NCBI GenBank assembly: GCA_963741845.1
Contig: CAVUJV010000024.1
Span: 1 to 64,000, forward strand
From: Roseiarcus sp963741845
GTDB taxonomy: Bacteria > Pseudomonadota > Alphaproteobacteria > Rhizobiales > Beijerinckiaceae
DNA: 64,000 bases
Direction: 5' to 3'
Under the pieces are notes generated by a model that made no database searches, was not told the DNA's origin, and saw only the letters and a program-made list of their open reading frames with translations. Position 1 is the stretch's first letter. Each line of letters opens with the position of its first letter. Below, in pieces: positions 60,937 to 64,000 of this stretch. Made by a program: the position numbers and the translations under genes.

Positions 60937-62172
60937 GTGGATCTCGGCGTAAGCGAAAAAGTTCGACCGCTCATCGCGGCCGTCAGAGCGATGGTGCGGG
61001 ACGAGATCATTCCGCTCGAAGCCGAATACGAGGCTGAGGTCGGACGCGAAGGCGACCGCTTCAAGCCTACGAAGCGCATGGTCGAGATTCGGGAATCGCT
61101 CAAGGCCAAGGCGCGCGAGAGGGGCCTGTGGAATTTCTGGCTGACGGATTCCGATAAGGGTTACGGCCTCACCACCGTCGAATACGCCTATCTCGCCGAG
61201 GAGATGGGCTGGTCGGTGCTCGCGCCCGAAGTCTTCAACTGCGCGGCTCCCGACACGGGCAATATGGAGGTGCTCGAACGTTACGGAACGGAGGAGCAGA
61301 AGGCGCGCTGGCTGCCGGACCTGCTCGAAGGCCGCGCGCGCTCCGCCTATCTCATGACCGAGCCCGGCGTCGCCTCGTCCGACGCGACGAATATCGCGAT
61401 GGACGCCAGGCTCGAAGGCGACGAGTGGGTGCTGAACGGCGAGAAATGGTGGTCGTCGGGCGCCGGCGATCCGCGCTGCTCGCTCTACATCACCATGACG
61501 CTGACGGACCCCGAGGCCCAGCCGCACGCGCGCCACACGATGATTTTCGTGCCGGCCGGGACGAAGGGCATCGAGATTCTGCGCGCGATGAAGGTCTATG
61601 GCGACGACGATGCGCCGCATGGCCACATGCATATCCGTTTCACCGACGTGCGCGTGCCGAAGGATTCGGTCGTGCTTGGGCGCGGGCGCGGCTTCGAAGT
61701 GGCGCAGGGGCGCCTCGGGCCGGGGCGCATCCATCATTGCATGCGCGCCATCGGGCAGGCCGAGCGAGCGCTGGAAGCCATGTGCCGCCGCGCCGCCTCG
61801 CGCTCCGCCTTCGGCCAGAAGCTCGCGCGGCTCGGCGCCAATCCTGACATCATCGCGGAAGCGCGCATGAGCATCGAGATGGCGCGGCTCCTCTGTCTCA
61901 AGGCCGCCTGGGCGATGGATACGCAAGGCGCGCGGGCCGCCGCGCCGCTCATCTCGCAGATCAAGGTGATCGCGCCGCGGGTCGCGCTCGAAGTGATCGA
62001 CCAGGCGGTTCAGATCCACGGCGGCGCCGGGGTCAGCCAGGATTTCCCGCTCGCCCGCATGTGGACCCACGTGCGCACGCTGCGCCTCGCCGACGGGCCG
62101 GACGCCGTGCATCGCCGCGTGATCGCCAAGGCCGAGATGAAGCGCTACACGAACGAGACGCCGGCCCGATGA
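60937..62172 (+). CDS. Acyl-CoA dehydrogenase (ACAD10/11-like)
   Basis: A 411-residue FAD enzyme that introduces a double bond into acyl-CoA. GGGAGG lies before GTG 60937. It has the family order: helical N-domain, AYLMTEPGVASSDATNIAMD (FAD and substrate loop), NGEKWWSSGAGDPRC, then GFEVAQGRLGPGRIHHCMRA and QIHGGAGVSQDFPLARMWTH near the end. The close resemblance is to the ACAD11 type, which acts on long-chain or 4-hydroxyacyl substrates. The next gene overlaps by 4 nt, so the two products are likely made together. Its electrons would go to ETF and then the ETF-QO encoded at 26-27.7 kb. Confidence 0.93.
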   Translation: MDLGVSEKVRPLIAAVRAMVRDEIIPLEAEYEAEVGREGDRFKPTKRMVEIRESLKAKARERGLWNFWLTDSDKGYGLTTVEYAYLAEEMGWSVLAPEVFNCAAPDTGNMEVLERYGTEEQKARWLPDLLEGRARSAYLMTEPGVASSDATNIAMDARLEGDEWVLNGEKWWSSGAGDPRCSLYITMTLTDPEAQPHARHTMIFVPAGTKGIEILRAMKVYGDDDAPHGHMHIRFTDVRVPKDSVVLGRGRGFEVAQGRLGPGRIHHCMRAIGQAERALEAMCRRAASRSAFGQKLARLGANPDIIAEARMSIEMARLLCLKAAWAMDTQGARAAAPLISQIKVIAPRVALEVIDQAVQIHGGAGVSQDFPLARMWTHVRTLRLADGPDAVHRRVIAKAEMKRYTNETPAR

Positions 62173-63200
62173 GCGCCGAGTTCCCCGAAGATTGCGGGTC
62201 GCTCGACGCCTGGGCCTCGGCCCAGGTCGGGGACTGGAAGGGGCCGAGCCGCGCGAAGAAATTCGCGAGCGGCCAGTCGAATCCGACCTACCTGATCGAG
62301 AATCCGGGCGGCCGCTACGTGCTGCGGCGCAAGCCGCCCGGCAAACTGCTCAAGAGCGCTCACATGATCGAGCGCGAATATCGGGTCCTGAAGGCGCTGA
62401 AGAGCCAGAACTTTCCGGTCCCGAACGCGCTCGCGCTCTGCGAGGACGCCGATGTGATCGGCACGGCCTTCTATCTGATGGGCTTCGTGGACGGCCGGAT
62501 CTTCTGGGACCCGGCGTTGCCGGAACTGGAACGCGAGGACCGCCGACCGATCTATGACGCGATGTGCGAGGGGCTCGCGCGGCTCCACTCGGTGGACGTC
62601 GCGGCGGCCGGCCTTTCCGATTTCGGCAAGCCCGGCAGCTATTTCGCGCGTCAGCTCCAGCGCTGGACCGAGCAATATCGTGCGAGCGAGACGGCGAAGA
62701 TCGAAGACATGGAGCGGCTGATCGCCTGGCTCGGCGGGCACGTCCCGCCCGACGACGGGCGGGTGGCGCTGGTCCACGGAGACTGGCGGATCGACAACAT
62801 GATCTTCGATTCCGAATCGCCGCGCCTGCTCGCCGTGCTCGACTGGGAGCTTTCGACGCTCGGCCACCCTTTCTCGGATCTCGCCTATCAGTGCATGCAA
62901 TGGCGCCTGCCGAACCAGGGCTCGTTCCGCGGTCTCGGCGGCGTGGACCGGGAAGCGCAAGGCCTCCCGACCGAGGAGGACTATGTCGCCGACTACTGCC
63001 GGCGCATGGGGCTTGCCGGCATGCCGGACTGGACCTTCCTCATCGCCTTCAGCTTCTTCCGGCTGGCGGCCATCGTCCAGGGCGTCTACAAGCGCTCGCT
63101 CGACGGCAACGCCTCGAACCCGGAGCGCGCCCGCCAGATGGGCGCGGCGGTGCCGCTGATGGCGCAGCTCGCGATGGAGGAGATCGAACGAAGCGGGTGA
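62169..63200 (+). CDS. Aminoglycoside phosphotransferase-fold kinase (ACAD10/11 N-domain-like)
   Basis: ATG 62169 overlaps the acyl-CoA dehydrogenase stop (ATGA). The 343-residue protein begins MSAEFPEDCGSLDAWASAQV and has the APH fold: KKFASGQSNPTYLIENPGGR with the ATP-site strand, RYVLRRKPPGKLLKSAHMIE with the ATP lysine, the Brenner motif ALVHGDWRIDNMIFDSES and the metal segment VLDWELSTLGHPFSDLAYQC. In animals the same two domains are fused in ACAD10/11, where the kinase phosphorylates 4-hydroxyacyl-CoA. The bacterial pair is therefore likely a 4-hydroxy-acid catabolic unit, not an antibiotic-resistance gene. Confidence 0.9.
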   Translation: MSAEFPEDCGSLDAWASAQVGDWKGPSRAKKFASGQSNPTYLIENPGGRYVLRRKPPGKLLKSAHMIEREYRVLKALKSQNFPVPNALALCEDADVIGTAFYLMGFVDGRIFWDPALPELEREDRRPIYDAMCEGLARLHSVDVAAAGLSDFGKPGSYFARQLQRWTEQYRASETAKIEDMERLIAWLGGHVPPDDGRVALVHGDWRIDNMIFDSESPRLLAVLDWELSTLGHPFSDLAYQCMQWRLPNQGSFRGLGGVDREAQGLPTEEDYVADYCRRMGLAGMPDWTFLIAFSFFRLAAIVQGVYKRSLDGNASNPERARQMGAAVPLMAQLAMEEIERSG

Positions 63201-63212
63201 CGCCCGGCTTCG

Positions 63213-64000
63213 TCATTCCGCGGCGGCGGGACCGTGTGGCTGGCTTTCGCGCGCCGGAACTGCGCTCGCTGCGGCGATCCACGCCTCCAGATCCGCTTTG
63301 GCGCGCGCTGAGAGCGCCCGCTTCCGCGCGACCCCGCGTTCGGGCCCCTTGAGACGCCGGCCCTCCGCGTCGACGCGCGGCTCGGCGATCGGCGGGAAGA
63401 GCCCGAAATTGACGTTCATCGGCTGGAACGAGCGGGGGCCGGCGTCGATGCTCTCGATATGACCGCCGGTGATGTGGTTGAGGAGCGCGCCGATCGCGGT
63501 CGTCGGGGGCGGGATCTCGACTTCGCGCCCGAGCCGCTCCGCGGCTGCGAGGCGCCCCGCGATCAGGCCGACCGCCGCGCTCTCGACATAGCCCTCGCAG
63601 CCCGTGATCTGTCCGGCGAAACGCAGCCGGGGCATGCGCCTGAGCCTCAGGCGTCCATCGAGGAGGCGCGGCGAGTTGAGATAGGTGTTGCGATGGATGC
63701 CGCCGAGCCGCGCGAATTCCGCATTCTCAAGGCCGGGGATCATCCGGAAGATTCGGCCCTGCTCGCCGTATTTCAGCTTGGTCTGGAAGCCGACGATGTT
63801 GAAAAGCGTGCCAAGCGCATTGTCCTGCCTTAGCTGCACGACGGCATAGGGCTTGACCGTCGGCTGATGCGCGTTTGTGAGCCCGACCGGCTTCATCGGC
63901 CCGTGGCGCAGGGTCTCGCGCCCCCGCTCCGCCATGACCTCGATCGGCAGGCAGCCGTCGAAATAGGGCGTGCCCTCGAATTCGCGGAACTCGGTCTTTT
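63213..64000 (-). CDS. trmFO: tRNA (uracil-54 C5)-methyltransferase TrmFO (partial, runs off the right edge)
   Basis: TrmFO uses methylenetetrahydrofolate and FAD to make m5U54 in the T-loop of tRNA. Only the C-terminal 262 residues lie in the window; the FAD-binding start is beyond base 64000. The visible part begins TEFREFEGTPYFDGCLPIEV (on the minus strand near 63990) and continues MAERGRETLRHGPMKPVGLT, then FQTKLKYGEQGRIFRMIPGL, ENAEFARLGGIHRNTYLNSP and LRFAGQITGCEGYVESAAVG. All are TrmFO-specific and distinct from MnmG. It is convergent with the kinase gene 12 bases away. Confidence 0.95.
   Translation of the reverse strand, partial: KTEFREFEGTPYFDGCLPIEVMAERGRETLRHGPMKPVGLTNAHQPTVKPYAVVQLRQDNALGTLFNIVGFQTKLKYGEQGRIFRMIPGLENAEFARLGGIHRNTYLNSPRLLDGRLRLRRMPRLRFAGQITGCEGYVESAAVGLIAGRLAAAERLGREVEIPPPTTAIGALLNHITGGHIESIDAGPRSFQPMNVNFGLFPPIAEPRVDAEGRRLKGPERGVARKRALSARAKADLEAWIAAASAVPARESQPHGPAAAE

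Noticed and set aside
62169..63200. Aminoglycoside resistance gene
   Set aside because: The APH fold is present, but the ATGA coupling to an ACAD11-like dehydrogenase points to the metabolic ACAD10/11 kinase branch.
1..64000. tRNA and rRNA genes
   Set aside because: I looked for T-loop-like GGTTCGA..CC stretches with matching acceptor stems and for rRNA signatures and found none that fold convincingly.

Overview
The window reads as chromosomal DNA of an alphaproteobacterium, most likely of the Hyphomicrobiales (Rhizobiales), perhaps a Methylocystaceae/Beijerinckiaceae-type organism. The order mnmE-mnmG-rsmG-parA-parB with perfect parS sites is the classic alphaproteobacterial origin-proximal block. 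The Cpa/Tad pilus order, the lptF-lptG-lptD-pdxA-rsmA block, ETF-ubiquinone oxidoreductase, DUF1127, CsbD and DUF3309 small proteins, and a dispersed repeat resembling those common in Rhizobiales all fit. I recognised no tRNA, rRNA, CRISPR array or intact mobile element.

Layout. 1-9.5 kb is the low-GC origin-proximal block: mnmE (entering from the left edge), mnmG, rsmG, parA, parB, convergent holA, then leuB, dnaN and a DUF1127 gene. 9.5-12.3 kb holds manC and a scar of three unrelated remnants (IS256 transposase, Eco57I-type DNA methylase, IS4 transposase) plus one copy of a dispersed repeat. 12.3-20.2 kb is a Tad/Flp pilus operon cpaB-C-D-E-F-tadB-tadC without pilin or prepilin peptidase. 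20-30 kb carries an aldehyde dehydrogenase, a MetE-like methyltransferase, tRNA deaminase tadA, rluB with a repetitive basic tail, rsmD, ETF-QO, a ribokinase and a protease-dead HtrA-like protein. 30-42.5 kb is housekeeping and envelope biogenesis: holC, pepA, lptF-lptG-lptD-pdxA-rsmA, a thioesterase, recG. 42.6-46 kb has rplK-rplA and an island of tiny stress/membrane proteins. 46-54.5 kb has an MHS transporter, a PEP-mutase/isocitrate-lyase family enzyme, GlcG/HbpS and cupin proteins, an RND efflux pair and psiF. 54.5-64 kb carries an ACT-domain protein, purB, a DadA-like oxidase, pheA, kdsB, a membrane cytochrome c, an acyl-CoA dehydrogenase/aminoglycoside-phosphotransferase-fold pair, and trmFO running off the right edge.

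Two window-wide properties matter for use of this annotation. First, at least twelve reading frames are broken by single-base indels, ten of them with a net extra base, including essential genes such as parA and mnmE. Most are probably sequence errors, but five fall in the pilus operon, where real decay is also possible. Second, base composition changes strongly between the first ~9.5 kb (sampled lines about 47-55% GC) and the rest (sampled lines 73-77% GC).

The most interesting observations are an uninterrupted in-frame MnmE-MnmG junction with a parS site at the join, a second parS inside rsmG, a structured inverted-repeat element near 30.2 kb, an HtrA-like protein lacking all three catalytic residues, the missing surA, and the small-protein island at 44-45.6 kb.
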